In this document: piece by piece, positions 15,747 to 25,621 of the stretch
Position numbering within the stretch: the stretch's first letter is position 1
Layout of the letters: every line of letters starts with the position of its first letter
NCBI GenBank assembly: GCA_964418515.1
Contig: CAYQLK010000002.1
Span: 1-57,828 of the forward strand
From: CAYQLK01 sp964418515
GTDB lineage: Bacteria; Patescibacteriota; Microgenomatia; CAYQLK01
Reading direction: 5' to 3'
DNA length: 57,828 bases
Program-made: the position numbers and the translations under genes
Notes under the pieces: generated by a model
Databases searched by the model: none
Seen by the model: the letters and a program-made list of their open reading frames with translations, nothing else
What the model was told of the DNA's origin: nothing

Positions 15747-17117
15747 TTAGTCTGGAATATCTTTTTTTAAACAATCTTCAACATATTCCGCTTCACCTTT
15801 TTGACAAAATTCAATTAAAATCTTCGCGTCAAAATAATTTTCATTATTAGCAGCACCCAAAGCAATATAGCAACTTGATTTGTTTTCTACTTCGGCAAGT
15901 TTACATATTTCAAAGGGAACTGTATTACTAAGCAAAGGATCTCTAAGAATTGAGTATCTAACAGCTCCTCCGTAGCAGTATTTTCTAAACTCTTTTTTGG
16001 CATCTCTTTGGCAACTTTCTACAACAACTTTGGGGTCATGATTAGAGTTGACTAGGAGAAGATTGGCTCCTGAATCGTAGCACCTGTGGATATAATTACG
16101 CTTTTTTTTGGGGTCTTTTTCGGGAATGTTTTCACAATTTGAAAAAACTACTTTTGTGTCCTGACTACCAGTTCGCCCTGGTACATGACTGAAACATTGG
16201 CCGACAAATTTTTCCGGTATTTCTAAACATGGAAAATAAACATCATCTTTGTTATACAGTTTGTTGACATTAGACAGATAATCAACATCGCTTGTTCCAG
16301 GAACACTACCTGCGTGAAATGTCCCCGACAGGCAAAGCTGTACTTCGTCACTGCCAAAAGTAGGACTTAAACTATCACAAATTGCTAAAGTTTCGTTAAG
16401 ACTTTGGTCTGTAAATATAGCCATGCCGTGTCCGAACCAGTGCAAACACTGATTAATGAAATACTGTTTTGATTGAATGGCTGGGTTTTCCATACAGGCT
16501 TTTTGGACAACTCTGGTACGGTCTTTGGCGGGCAGTTTACCAAGACCGACCTCAATTACCCCGTGATAACAACCAAAAGCACCCCACCCGTCACAATCAA
16601 CCAAGGCTTTGCCAAGGCTATCGATAAGTTTTAATTCTTCTTCACTAAATCCTTCAGCAGGTTTAACTACTCCTTCGGAGAAGCCCTGATTGTCTTCGAA
16701 ATATTTAACTGCAAAATCTCCAATTGTGTGTGATAAATCGTGACTGTAGGAAAGTAAAAACGGGTGCGCTTCAGCAAGTGGCTCAATGACATCCAAAGCT
16801 ACTCTTGCGCCTTTTTTGGCAGACAAATCACGCATCAGATTATTTACACATCGCTCGGACTCAACTTCATTACTGCTAATACATTTTTTAGCTTGTTTTT
16901 GATATTTTTCTATTTCTTTGCGATATTTTGCCGAGTTATTGATTGCCAATGGATTGGCATTGTAATAGGTATCATCTTGTGAAATATAGTAAGAATTGAG
17001 AGTAATAAATGGTTCAAAATTCGCAATCTTTTCGTTTTTGACTGATAAGACACCAATACCAAAAACCAGAATGGAACTTAGTAAAAGTATTATTTTTTTA
17101 TATTTGAAAATTTTCAT
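15747..17117 (-). CDS. CHG-family Cys/His-rich membrane-anchored protein (paralog A)
   Basis: 456 residues with an N-terminal anchor (about 8-25); the rest should lie outside. It carries the shared family motifs in order: H-x3-H (His 126, His 130), GCYHG (Cys 183, His 185), C-x-H-x3-H with GHG (Cys 224, His 226, His 230), CDSL (Cys 247). The fourth motif is altered to CLSGTFHAG, with a His (268) in place of the usual Met-Glu. It is the longest member without a fused domain and the most divergent. The C-terminal half contains further spaced Cys, probably disulfides. Its start overlaps the stop of paralog B by 4 bases (ATGA). No known family is recognised; a metal-binding role is inferred from the conserved His. 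Confidence 0.75.
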   Translation of the reverse strand: MKIFKYKKIILLLSSILVFGIGVLSVKNEKIANFEPFITLNSYYISQDDTYYNANPLAINNSAKYRKEIEKYQKQAKKCISSNEVESERCVNNLMRDLSAKKGARVALDVIEPLAEAHPFLLSYSHDLSHTIGDFAVKYFEDNQGFSEGVVKPAEGFSEEELKLIDSLGKALVDCDGWGAFGCYHGVIEVGLGKLPAKDRTRVVQKACMENPAIQSKQYFINQCLHWFGHGMAIFTDQSLNETLAICDSLSPTFGSDEVQLCLSGTFHAGSVPGTSDVDYLSNVNKLYNKDDVYFPCLEIPEKFVGQCFSHVPGRTGSQDTKVVFSNCENIPEKDPKKKRNYIHRCYDSGANLLLVNSNHDPKVVVESCQRDAKKEFRKYCYGGAVRYSILRDPLLSNTVPFEICKLAEVENKSSCYIALGAANNENYFDAKILIEFCQKGEAEYVEDCLKKDIPD

Positions 17118-18259
17118 CTAGCATTTAAACAAGTCTCTCTATTATAAACGAACTTTTCACAAAACTCTTGCCTATACGCTTCGCCTTGTAATCTAGCAAG
17201 ATGAGAGGCTAGTTGAATAAGACAATTATCTTTTAAGGTTTGGGAAGAACTACATATTTCAATGCTAAGATTGCCAAAAGGGTCGGTAACCAAACTTGAC
17301 AAAATTGCTCCACTTAAGCAAATATCAATTTTTGTTTGAATTGCGTTCTGACAAACTTTGACCAACTCTTTGATGTCACCTTCGGTGATAAAGAAAAAAT
17401 CTGCCCCAAGTGAGCCGACACACATATCAATATAACTCTCAGATAATTCCATACAGGCCTTAAAAGAATTAGGGATATTATTTGTAGTTCGATATGTATA
17501 GTTACCAATGTTTCTGACACAAAGGTCAAGATATGGCTGATTTAATTCCAAACAAAAAGTGTGGATATCTTCAGGAAGTTTTTTATTATTTTCGCCACTT
17601 ATAGTATCGTCAATAGTTTCCATAAAAACACCACTTCCACACTCGACTTTTGCAATCTCGCTTTTTAATGAGTCACAATATTTGAGTGAAAGCTTGGTGT
17701 CACTGCCGGTAAACTCAGCTAATCCATGACCTAGTCCGTGATTGCAGGCAGTTAGTTGCTGGCCAGGGAAATTATACTTTGCAAAGGAATCACATATTAG
17801 CGACAGATTAGTAAGGAGTTGCGTGTGCGCCTTCAATGCTCCAATTAGTACCCCGTGATAACAAGCATTCCCACACTCGGGTGTACATTTTGACAACGAC
17901 TCCCCAACATCTTTGGAAGATTGACCATCTATTTCGCCTGCAATATGCCCGAGAGTATGACAGGCTATTTTTTGTGAATAATTATTGCTGGAATTGTTTG
18001 TATATATTTTTTCTAAGGCAATAATTGTCTCGGCGGCGGAATGTTTAATTACAAAAGTTTTTGACTTTTCTCTAAAACAGGCATTAAGTTTTGATTCGTC
18101 TGAATTTTCGCAAATCTTTAACAAATTACGAACACTATTTTCAATTTCTATATCTTTGTTATTATTTGTGACTTCGATAGAGTTAATATTTTTTGAAAAA
18201 ATAATTGAAAAAACAAATAGAGCCAACCAAATTGAATATATTAATAATTTGCGTTTCAC
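17114..18259 (-). CDS. CHG-family protein (paralog B)
   Basis: 381 residues with an uncleaved-looking anchor at about 5-22. Family motifs: Cys 100-His 101-x3-His 105; Cys 133-x-His 135 in NACYHG; Cys 172-x-His 174-x3-His 178 in CNHGLGHG; Cys 195 in KYCDSL; Cys 207 then VFMET with Met 213 and Glu 214. After this come regularly spaced Cys (YLDLCVRNIG, YIDMCVGSLG, KIDICLSGAI), suggesting short helical hairpins held by disulfides. The spacing of motifs is almost identical to that of paralog C, so the two are probably recent duplicates. The role is unknown. A 96-bp AT-rich gap separates it from paralog C upstream. Confidence 0.78.
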   Translation of the reverse strand: MKRKLLIYSIWLALFVFSIIFSKNINSIEVTNNNKDIEIENSVRNLLKICENSDESKLNACFREKSKTFVIKHSAAETIIALEKIYTNNSSNNYSQKIACHTLGHIAGEIDGQSSKDVGESLSKCTPECGNACYHGVLIGALKAHTQLLTNLSLICDSFAKYNFPGQQLTACNHGLGHGLAEFTGSDTKLSLKYCDSLKSEIAKVECGSGVFMETIDDTISGENNKKLPEDIHTFCLELNQPYLDLCVRNIGNYTYRTTNNIPNSFKACMELSESYIDMCVGSLGADFFFITEGDIKELVKVCQNAIQTKIDICLSGAILSSLVTDPFGNLSIEICSSSQTLKDNCLIQLASHLARLQGEAYRQEFCEKFVYNRETCLNAR

Positions 18260-18355
18260 AATTTAAATATTTTAACAAATTAAATGATTTTGCTTGGATT
18301 AATCATTATTTTACTGGATTATTTAAAGAATTAAATATAATTAAACCAAAGATAA

Positions 18356-19522
18356 TTATTGAGATTTATTTTTAACAGAATTAAGACAAGTTTCTTTTTT
18401 ATCAATACTTAAGATATTGCAGATATCATTGATTTTTTCTGCTCTATTTGAAGAATTCATTCTGGATACAATTGCATCAAAACATTCTTTGGATTTAGTT
18501 ACATCGAATGATGAGCATATTTCTACTCCTTTTCTAACTAAAGGATCAGACATTACACTTGATTCGAGTACACCAGAATAACAATCTTTTAAGTAATTTT
18601 TGAGAAACTGAGTACAAAATGTCTCAAGTTTTTTGTAATCGCCTTGATAAACAAAAAACATATTTTGACCCAAGGCACTTACACAACCACTAACAAAACT
18701 ACTCGGAACACTAATACACGCATCTACAGACTCTTGTTCAGAATTATTTCGAATATATGCATGGGTACCTGCGGTTATATAACAAGTTTCTGCATATGTT
18801 CCCCAAAGTGTTCCGCAAAATTTGGCAATATCTTCTGGAAATTCTAGTAATGCGTGATCAAAACTTGATGGTTCATACAATTCCATAATTACACCGGCCC
18901 CACAATTTCTTTGACCTTCAACCGAGTCGATAAGGTCGCAATATTTTAATGACTGAATTAGATCAAATCCAGATATGTCGGCAACGCCATGCCCTAGCCC
19001 GTGAAAACAGTCTGAATTGGTAGAAGCTTCTACACCGTTAATTTTATTTTTACAAAGAATTCCGATGTTGTCCAAAATTTTGTATCCAGTCGAAATTGCT
19101 CCTTCAACTACACCATGAAAACATCCAGAAGTACAAATATTGGGACACTCTAAAATGGTTTTATTTAGATCTTTAGAAGATGCGCCGGCGGTTTGACCAA
19201 TAGCGTGAGCTACATCATGACATTGATTTATTCCGCCGCGATCAAAATCAACTGAATATAGATATCGATTTTCCAACTCAGCCATCATTGGTTTCAAACC
19301 AAATGTTTTGACCCCCTGCTCAAGTTTTTTTTTATAGCAAACAATATATTTTGTTCGTTCTTTGTTTTCTGAGCAGTTTTTGCTGGTCAAATCAAATATT
19401 TGAACTATGTCTTCATTTGAAGCTGAATTATATTTCGAGGGACTATTAGTAAAAAAAAATGAATATACTACCCCAATAAAAAAAATCAATACAAACGAAG
19501 CTATACGAATTATCCTTGTCAC
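18356..19522 (-). CDS. CHG-family protein (paralog C)
   Basis: 388 residues with an N-terminal anchor (about 7-24). Motifs: Cys 101-His 102-x3-His 106; Cys 134-x-His 136 in SGCFHG; Cys 172-x-His 174-x3-His 178 in CFHGLGHG; Cys 195 in KYCDLI; Cys 207 with VIMEL (Met 213, Glu 214). Residue positions of all motifs agree with paralog B to within one or two. C-terminal Cys continue at regular intervals (ETCYITAGTHAY, SGCVSALG, KDCYSGVL). The protein would sit on the outer face of the membrane. There is no signature of a known enzyme. It lies 28 bases after the cupredoxin-like gene at 19551-20099 in the same run. Confidence 0.78.
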   Translation of the reverse strand: MTRIIRIASFVLIFFIGVVYSFFFTNSPSKYNSASNEDIVQIFDLTSKNCSENKERTKYIVCYKKKLEQGVKTFGLKPMMAELENRYLYSVDFDRGGINQCHDVAHAIGQTAGASSKDLNKTILECPNICTSGCFHGVVEGAISTGYKILDNIGILCKNKINGVEASTNSDCFHGLGHGVADISGFDLIQSLKYCDLIDSVEGQRNCGAGVIMELYEPSSFDHALLEFPEDIAKFCGTLWGTYAETCYITAGTHAYIRNNSEQESVDACISVPSSFVSGCVSALGQNMFFVYQGDYKKLETFCTQFLKNYLKDCYSGVLESSVMSDPLVRKGVEICSSFDVTKSKECFDAIVSRMNSSNRAEKINDICNILSIDKKETCLNSVKNKSQ

Positions 19523-19550
19523 AAGTTTGGTAGATGAATCTTAAAAATAT

Positions 19551-20099
19551 TTATGGAATATTTATGTATCCGCTTTCTTTGTCGTCACATTGAAGACCAT
19601 AAAATCCAATACCTTTTCCAAAATCAGCAATTACCTTAATTGTATTATTTGCTTTAAGATCGTAGCTTTTTTCCCATATTTTTAGTTTATGATCCGCGCT
19701 ATCTTTATTTTTTATTTCAAACTCTTTGCCTAGGCCGATTTTGGCAACTTTTGGTGTAGCTTCACAATTGGATAATTCGATAATATTAGTATCAACTGAA
19801 TTTTTAAATAGGTCCTGAATTTTTGCATCACTTGTAGAGTTTTCCTGCTTAACATCCTGTGAGGCATTATTGGACTTGGCTGGTACAGTATCTGATTGAG
19901 AAATGTTGATTATTTTATTAGAAAAAAACTTATTTCCAAATATGTTACCCAAGAAAAGAGCTGATGCTAAAAAAGCAACTAATGCAACCCCATTGGCAAT
20001 TTTTGATAAAAATGTTCGTTTAACATGCTTGACATCCTTGCTTGTCTGAGAAGATTTTTTTACTTTTGTAGTTGATTTTTTTACTGTTTTGTTTGGCAT
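19551..20099 (-). CDS. Membrane-anchored cupredoxin-like protein
   Basis: 182 residues: a basic, Lys/Ser-rich cytoplasmic head (about 1-32), one membrane segment (about 33-55), a polar Asn/Ser linker, and an 80-residue beta domain. The domain has Cys 112, His 137 (SADHKL) and Cys 171 in the end block GFYGLQCDDKESGYINI. The His and late Cys sit where a plastocyanin-like fold has copper ligands, and the strand pattern fits, but similarity is weak. Unlike the lone cupredoxin at 15349 it keeps a late Cys. The gene overlaps the stop of paralog D by 19 bases, so it belongs to the same transcript. Confidence 0.55.
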   Translation of the reverse strand: MPNKTVKKSTTKVKKSSQTSKDVKHVKRTFLSKIANGVALVAFLASALFLGNIFGNKFFSNKIINISQSDTVPAKSNNASQDVKQENSTSDAKIQDLFKNSVDTNIIELSNCEATPKVAKIGLGKEFEIKNKDSADHKLKIWEKSYDLKANNTIKVIADFGKGIGFYGLQCDDKESGYINIP

Positions 20100-21178
20100 T
20101 TATTTGTTATTACACAATAATATTGATTCATTTTATCATGACATTGCTTGGCAAAGTCAGCGGATAATAAATTACAGAACCCCATAGAGTCTTGTTTACC
20201 CACACCTAATAATACTTCAACGCTTTTTTCGATGCAATAACTTTGATAGCTTCCGCTTGATATTGACATACAAACTTCTTTAATTTTATTACCTTGATAT
20301 TGATCTACAATTGGAATCATTCTTCCGACCCCACCAAAACAGTTTTCTTTCGAGGATTTTCCAATTACCCCCTCACAAAGCTCAACCATTTTTTGAAAGT
20401 CATTAAAATAAACGCCTGCCCACCATGCTGGCTGTTCAAAGTAACAATCATTAGAATATTTACCATCGATTTCATTACACGGTTCGAGGGGATTATTGCT
20501 GTCAAGAGGTCTTAATTCGATTTCACCAGTATCTAAGCTCTGCATTGTTCGTGTGTTGTATTCCATAAATACTCCATTATTACAACCACTAATGGATGAT
20601 ATTGAAGCCAAGCTTTCACAGTCTTCAAGTGCGCCTTTTAAACCATTGAGGTCATAGCCATTGAGATACAAGACACCATGTCCAAGCCCGTGAATACAAC
20701 CGCCATATTTTAATGGCTGGCTACCATCACCAAAACAATATCTGTCTCCTGATTGATATAAATCTTTACCTTCTTTTTCAAACGCTTTAATAAAAAACCC
20801 ATGGTAACAACCATACGAAAATGCTTCGTCACAAATTAGTAACCCATCCATGCCTCCATGTGAGTATATTTCTGTACCTATCCAGTGAGCTAGATTATGA
20901 ACTTTGGTTTGATCGATTTGACTATAGCGATCTTTAAACAGTTCGTAGACCTCTTTACTTGATAAACTGTTAAATACTTTTGCTAAAATTGCCTTTTCTG
21001 TGCGGTAGTCATAAGATTCGTTAGCAACGGATGGCAACGAATTATTATTGTATTTGTCGTTTTTTATGAAAAAAAATGAAGCAAGGACTCCAATAGTAAT
21101 TAAAAATATTGACCCAATAATAATGCCAGGGATCTTAATTTTCATCAGCCTCACAAACATATTGATATTCTTTCTCAA
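20081..21178 (-). CDS. CHG-family protein (paralog D)
   Basis: 365 residues counted from 21178. A start at Met 12 (21145) would cut the overlap with the upstream gene from 44 to 11 bases and still keep the anchor (about 17-37), so the start is uncertain. Motifs: His 94-x3-His 98 (no preceding Cys); Cys 124-x-His 126 in YGCYHG; Cys 161-x-His 163-x3-His 167 in CIHGLGHG; Cys 187; Cys 199 followed by GVFMEY (Met 205, Glu 206). A second H-G-G block (YSHGGMDG) follows motif 1. In motif layout it is close to paralog G. Location should be extracytoplasmic; the function is not known. Confidence 0.76.
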   Translation of the reverse strand: MRKNINMFVRLMKIKIPGIIIGSIFLITIGVLASFFFIKNDKYNNNSLPSVANESYDYRTEKAILAKVFNSLSSKEVYELFKDRYSQIDQTKVHNLAHWIGTEIYSHGGMDGLLICDEAFSYGCYHGFFIKAFEKEGKDLYQSGDRYCFGDGSQPLKYGGCIHGLGHGVLYLNGYDLNGLKGALEDCESLASISSISGCNNGVFMEYNTRTMQSLDTGEIELRPLDSNNPLEPCNEIDGKYSNDCYFEQPAWWAGVYFNDFQKMVELCEGVIGKSSKENCFGGVGRMIPIVDQYQGNKIKEVCMSISSGSYQSYCIEKSVEVLLGVGKQDSMGFCNLLSADFAKQCHDKMNQYYCVITNKCQTKQ

Positions 21179-22586
21179 TTTTTAAACAAAGCTGTTTTAT
21201 TTTTTCTTTTGAAAAATTATTAATGGTCATTAGCAAATAAAGATCAGAATAGCAATATTTCTTACCTTCGCCGTTACTTGTAAGTTGACACAAACTAAAA
21301 GGGGTGTCTTCGTCACCTAAAGCAAAAATTGAATTTACTATGGCTGAGATACATAGATTTGCTAATTTTTGCTTCATATACGAACAATAAAGTTGAATTA
21401 ATTTTGGATCATTTTTGGTTGCAGTGCTGACTATCCTCCCTATGTTATTTGCACAGTCAACTTGATACTTGTCTGGAAGAAGATCGCAATTTTTTGCGGT
21501 TTTTTTGATATCTCCTTTATTTACCCTAAACCACCAACTTGCCTGTTCGAGATAGCAATAAGATTGATATTTGTCCTCAAATTTATAACATGGTAGAAAT
21601 AAATCATTTTCGCTTAAAAATGGATGTCTATCGGGCGTAAGTCCATTGTGATCACCTAAGGTATTTTCCATAAAGACTCCAATATAGCAGTGCTTGATAT
21701 CAACCTCTTTATAATCACCCAACTGATCACAGGTATCGATTGCTTTAAAAACATCATAATCTGCTTCCGCGGTAAATGCGTGTCCTGCGGCATGCAAACA
21801 CATTTGGTTTTTGAAAATTGATAGGGTCTGGCAGTACTGCATCATTGACCTTACTCCATCGAGACCTATATCTGAAATCGCGGTCATGACGACACCATGA
21901 GAACAGCCATTTAATTCATCATTTTGACATATTGGCAAAGCTTTTTCTTCGTACATTTCATATGCTACTTCTCCAATAACATGTGAAACAAGGTGAGTTT
22001 CACCAAATCTGGTAATTGGCGATTCGTTTAATAACTCTATTGCGATTTCAGGTCCGACTTTATGAGCTAATGTTCTGGTAAGAGTTAACCTTTTTGGTGA
22101 ATTTTCATTCTTCTCTATTTCTCTCATTAATACTTTTCCTTCTTCTTTGGTCCACGACAAGTCGTCATTGTCGCCATAGAATGAAAGAACTTTAATTTTC
22201 CCCCCGAGGGCGGGATTTAAGTGATCATGAAAAAACCAAGTTCCGTTTCTTTTGATTTTGAATTTCCAACTTTCACCTGGACTTATCGGCTTTTGTGAGT
22301 CGAATTCTGGATAATTTTGATGCGTGGGGTGCAAATTAGAAGCTGGCTGATGAGGAACATTATCTTTATTTACAAAAGTTATTTCAGCCCCACTGGATAC
22401 TAATACATTTCTTGGTTCAAAGCCTTTGTCGGTAATAACTATATCAATACTTTTGTTTTGAGGGAGATATAGGGGAAGCGCGGAAAAATTAAAATCTTTA
22501 ACATTAACCATTCCAGACACAAACAGAAAAACGACTAGTGCAGAAATTATCGGCAAAACAACTGAAATGATTACTTTCTTAATCAC
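21135..22586 (-). CDS. Cupredoxin fused to a CHG-family domain (paralog E)
   Basis: 483 residues. An anchor at about 5-25 is followed by a cupredoxin domain (about 45-135) with His 79, His 86, His 89 and an end block WFFHDHLNPALGGKI (His 120, His 122). As in the lone cupredoxin at 15349, the usual Cys ligand is missing. The CHG domain then carries His 198-x3-His 202; Cys 228-x-His 230 in NGCSHG; Cys 263-x-His 265-x3-His 269 (CLHAAGHA); Cys 286; Cys 300 with GVFMEN (Met 306, Glu 307). This fusion is the best evidence that the CHG domain works with copper or electron transfer. It lies 30 bases after the gene at 22617 and overlaps paralog D. Confidence 0.82.
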   Translation of the reverse strand: MIKKVIISVVLPIISALVVFLFVSGMVNVKDFNFSALPLYLPQNKSIDIVITDKGFEPRNVLVSSGAEITFVNKDNVPHQPASNLHPTHQNYPEFDSQKPISPGESWKFKIKRNGTWFFHDHLNPALGGKIKVLSFYGDNDDLSWTKEEGKVLMREIEKNENSPKRLTLTRTLAHKVGPEIAIELLNESPITRFGETHLVSHVIGEVAYEMYEEKALPICQNDELNGCSHGVVMTAISDIGLDGVRSMMQYCQTLSIFKNQMCLHAAGHAFTAEADYDVFKAIDTCDQLGDYKEVDIKHCYIGVFMENTLGDHNGLTPDRHPFLSENDLFLPCYKFEDKYQSYCYLEQASWWFRVNKGDIKKTAKNCDLLPDKYQVDCANNIGRIVSTATKNDPKLIQLYCSYMKQKLANLCISAIVNSIFALGDEDTPFSLCQLTSNGEGKKYCYSDLYLLMTINNFSKEKIKQLCLKIEKEYQYVCEADEN

Positions 22587-22616
22587 ACGCTTAGTTTAAA
22601 CAATTAGTTGAAAATA

Positions 22617-23366
22617 TTATATACAGGTTTTGTGCAGATAACTTGCTGCCGTTTCTTTTGGCACAAAACAAGCCGCAGTTGAGGTACCTTTTTCGCTCGT
22701 CTGAATCAAAATTGGAGCTCTAACACTAATCCCTAATTTATCCCCTGAAGTTGAACTAGCTACAGCAGCACAATCTTTGATTGTCCCGCTATCTGGACTT
22801 TCTGGATTGACAATATCAGAACAAGCAAGACTACCAACTTGATCAATGTATCCCTTATTGAAATATGCGGTAATTGAGGTTTCAGCCAGTTTTTGATTTA
22901 CATTAGCACCCGTGTCTAGAGCCCAAGTTCGAATGTATCTTGGAGCATTATTTGAAGTACCAGTTACATACAATACAAAAAATGCCTTGCTGTTAACCGC
23001 CCATGTACCAACATATACATCACCTGTTTCCTCAGCTTTTGTAACAAGTTTTATTTCTAGAGCTGTTGGCTTGTACTCGTTTTGATACACATTCGTAACT
23101 GTATTGGAAATGTAATTGAGCGCAGATTCCGGCAAATCAGTGGAATAATTAATACCACCAATATTTTTTCCAACAGTATTATCTTTTACGACTGGCTCTG
23201 ATGTGGATTTTTTATTTAGAAAATTGTTGTTTATAAAATTAAAACCTAGACCAATTACCGATCCAATCCCAATTAGAATAAGTATGAAAATAATATATTT
23301 AGCTATTGACCTGCTTGCGTTATTTGCTTGGAACCTTTTAATTTCTTTTTGAGTTTTAGTTTTCAT
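22617..23366 (-). CDS. Single-pass membrane protein of unknown function
   Basis: 249 residues: a basic head (MKTKTQKEIKRFQANN), one membrane segment at about 24-48, and an extracytoplasmic part of about 200 residues. The exterior part looks like a mixed alpha/beta domain with TWAVNSKAFFVLYVTG and IRTWALDTGANVNQKLAE. It has four Cys (LACSDIV, KDCAAVA, AACFVP, KTCI), likely two disulfides. It lacks the His motifs of the CHG family and any cupredoxin signature. I do not recognise the family. Its place between paralogs F and E in one direction suggests that it is part of the same surface system. Confidence 0.7.
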   Translation of the reverse strand: MKTKTQKEIKRFQANNASRSIAKYIIFILILIGIGSVIGLGFNFINNNFLNKKSTSEPVVKDNTVGKNIGGINYSTDLPESALNYISNTVTNVYQNEYKPTALEIKLVTKAEETGDVYVGTWAVNSKAFFVLYVTGTSNNAPRYIRTWALDTGANVNQKLAETSITAYFNKGYIDQVGSLACSDIVNPESPDSGTIKDCAAVASSTSGDKLGISVRAPILIQTSEKGTSTAACFVPKETAASYLHKTCI

Positions 23367-23414
23367 CTGTTACATGCCAATTATATGTGAGTAATTTGAG
23401 TATGGCAAATTGAA

Positions 23415-24677
23415 TTAATCGCCAATATTTATGACTCGACCTGAGTCGTCTTCTACTAGACATAGATCGCTGTAATTTCTGTTTTTTCCGCTACAAGTTT
23501 TTTTTATGCTGTCTTTGGAATACAAGCCTGAATTTGAAACTGTATAAATCATAGTAAAACATTTTGATGCAAAATTGTGATTTGCAAGATTGTCGCAAAA
23601 GTCTATGGTTTGGGATAATTTCTCGGGTACCGTAGAAAGTGTGCTCCCAACGATGTCCGCATAACACTGATTTTCGAAATCAGGATCTAAGATTTGCGGT
23701 ATTTGACATAATTTGGATATTTCATTTAGGTTATACCCATAACTTGCTGTTAAGATGCCAATGGCGTGTGTTTTACATTTATTTCTTCCATCACTCGATG
23801 GTGCTCCATCACAGAGAAGAAAAATCTTGTTTGGCTCTTGAAAATATTTAATAACTGACGCGTGCGTTATTTCTTCCCAGCAAGCCATTGCAATAGGATC
23901 GCTATATTTTTTACACATTTGCTCCATCTCATCAAGCCTAGCCGACCAATCTAAATATTTTTCTGTCACAATTTTATGATCAATTAAATTAAGCGCAGTT
24001 ATATTTTCCATAAACACCCCTTGGTTACAGTAGTGGTTTTGAAGAGTATCAATAAACACTTTACATATATTAAGTGCCTGATCAATGTCGCCACTAAAAG
24101 ATACTAAAACTATATGTCCGACGATATGATTGCAGTCGTTAATTGGAGTCTCTCCGCAGACTGAGATGATATTTTCTTTGGTAATTTTACCCTCTGGTAA
24201 TGTTTCAACATATTCCTCGACTATTCCATGTTGAGCCCCATAGTTGCAGGTTTGGCTGATTTTGGTCAGACTTTGACGCCAACTGTTAGGATTTTTTAAA
24301 TACTCGCCCGTACCTATACCATGAGCAATCCAGTGGCAACCTTGCGCGGTTGTGTCGATTTTTTTCAGTTCTTCAAGTTTTTCAAAGGCATAAGTACTGC
24401 CATACTGAGCTGAAATTTTTTTAAACTCCGAAGAGTAACAATATTCCCTACTGTCAAGAATAGTAGACTGATATTTTTCTGAACATTTTGTAAATATTGA
24501 ATATATGTCTTGATTGTCATAATCCTTATTTAGATCGGAGTTAATAAAAATTATAGTAAGAATTGAAGAGATTGAAATAATCAGTACGCCAAAAATAATC
24601 TTTAAAGATTTGTTAGGCTTTGAGTTTCTTTTGTGCAATTTTGAAACGCTGATTTGTTTGATTTTATGGACTGACAT
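23415..24677 (-). CDS. CHG-family protein (paralog F)
   Basis: 420 residues with a longer basic cytoplasmic head (about 1-25) before the anchor (about 26-46). Motifs: Cys 114-His 115-x3-His 119; a shifted motif 2 (Cys 144 ... GAQHG with His 150); Cys 182-x-His 184-x3-His 188 (CNHIVGHI, lacking the HG pair); Cys 205; Cys 217 with GVFMEN (Met 223, Glu 224). Several more Cys and a CWEEITHAS block follow. The start overlaps the end of paralog G by 76 bases, which is long. No internal Met precedes the membrane segment, so I kept it. Confidence 0.74.
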   Translation of the reverse strand: MSVHKIKQISVSKLHKRNSKPNKSLKIIFGVLIISISSILTIIFINSDLNKDYDNQDIYSIFTKCSEKYQSTILDSREYCYSSEFKKISAQYGSTYAFEKLEELKKIDTTAQGCHWIAHGIGTGEYLKNPNSWRQSLTKISQTCNYGAQHGIVEEYVETLPEGKITKENIISVCGETPINDCNHIVGHIVLVSFSGDIDQALNICKVFIDTLQNHYCNQGVFMENITALNLIDHKIVTEKYLDWSARLDEMEQMCKKYSDPIAMACWEEITHASVIKYFQEPNKIFLLCDGAPSSDGRNKCKTHAIGILTASYGYNLNEISKLCQIPQILDPDFENQCYADIVGSTLSTVPEKLSQTIDFCDNLANHNFASKCFTMIYTVSNSGLYSKDSIKKTCSGKNRNYSDLCLVEDDSGRVINIGD

Positions 24678-25621
24678 AAGTTTTGACCAATTTCTTCAAA
24701 ATTCTGATACTTTTGAGAAAATACTTGTCTGACTGCTCCGATTATACAGTAGCCCACCCAATTATCTGCTGAATATTTACAAGTTTGAATGATTTTTTCA
24801 ACATTTGCTTTGGATTCAAAAACTGCATAATAACCAATACCAATAAAACACTCTTTGGCAACATTTTCCGACTTAATATTGTCGCAATCCAATGCAATTT
24901 TTTTAATATCCCATGAATGTTTGTTGCCGAAGACGGCGAATATATATCTTGAACAATTTTCTTGATAGTCACTTCCATTATCTGAACAAATCTGAATAAA
25001 TTTTTCTTCTGATCCAGAATAAATTTCCGGATGTTCTGAGTACTCCATGAAAACGCCATCATAACAATATTTACCGTTGTCTTTTTGGAATGCTTTGCAG
25101 TCTTCTAATGATAACTCGAGTGAATAATTGTTTGCACCAAAGAGACCATGGCCTGATCCATGAATGCATCCTGATAAAAAATCAGGATTTGTTTTAAATG
25201 TTTCTGTGCAGACTTTTTCAATCTCTGGTATTACGCTTTTGCCAATAGTTAATATCATGCTTTCAGTGATTCCATGAAAACACCCATAACTAAATGTTGC
25301 GTCACATATTTTAATTCCATCGACTCCGTATTTTTTGAAAGCAGAGTTACCAACAATGTGAGCAAATTCGTGAACATCGTCGATTGTCTGGTTACTTTTT
25401 GTAAATTTGTTTTTTAGAAAAAGCCATGACTCCTGAGGGTCTTCTATTGCTGTTTTAGAAAAAGATTCAAGTTTTTGTTGATAGGTTAAAGAGTCAAAAC
25501 CAGAAAACAGATTAGTTTTTTGAGGATTATTCCGAACTAAAAATAATCCTAATGTAGTGAATATAAAAATACTTATAAGTAGAATACAAATTAGTTTAAT
25601 ATTTTTACTCTTTGTGAACAT
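24602..25621 (-). CDS. CHG-family protein (paralog G)
   Basis: 339 residues, the shortest member. Anchor at about 9-28. Motifs: His 84-x3-His 88; Cys 114-x-His 116 in YGCFHG; Cys 152-x-His 154-x3-His 158 in CIHGSGHG; Cys 175; Cys 186 with GVFMEY (Met 192, Glu 193). It ends soon after two more Cys pairs, so the minimal family domain is about 250-300 residues. Motif layout and the ICDATFSYGC block make it closest to paralog D. The start overlaps the paralog H stop by 31 bases. Confidence 0.77.
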   Translation of the reverse strand: MFTKSKNIKLICILLISIFIFTTLGLFLVRNNPQKTNLFSGFDSLTYQQKLESFSKTAIEDPQESWLFLKNKFTKSNQTIDDVHEFAHIVGNSAFKKYGVDGIKICDATFSYGCFHGITESMILTIGKSVIPEIEKVCTETFKTNPDFLSGCIHGSGHGLFGANNYSLELSLEDCKAFQKDNGKYCYDGVFMEYSEHPEIYSGSEEKFIQICSDNGSDYQENCSRYIFAVFGNKHSWDIKKIALDCDNIKSENVAKECFIGIGYYAVFESKANVEKIIQTCKYSADNWVGYCIIGAVRQVFSQKYQNFEEIGQNLCQSIKSNKSAFQNCTKETQSLTNL

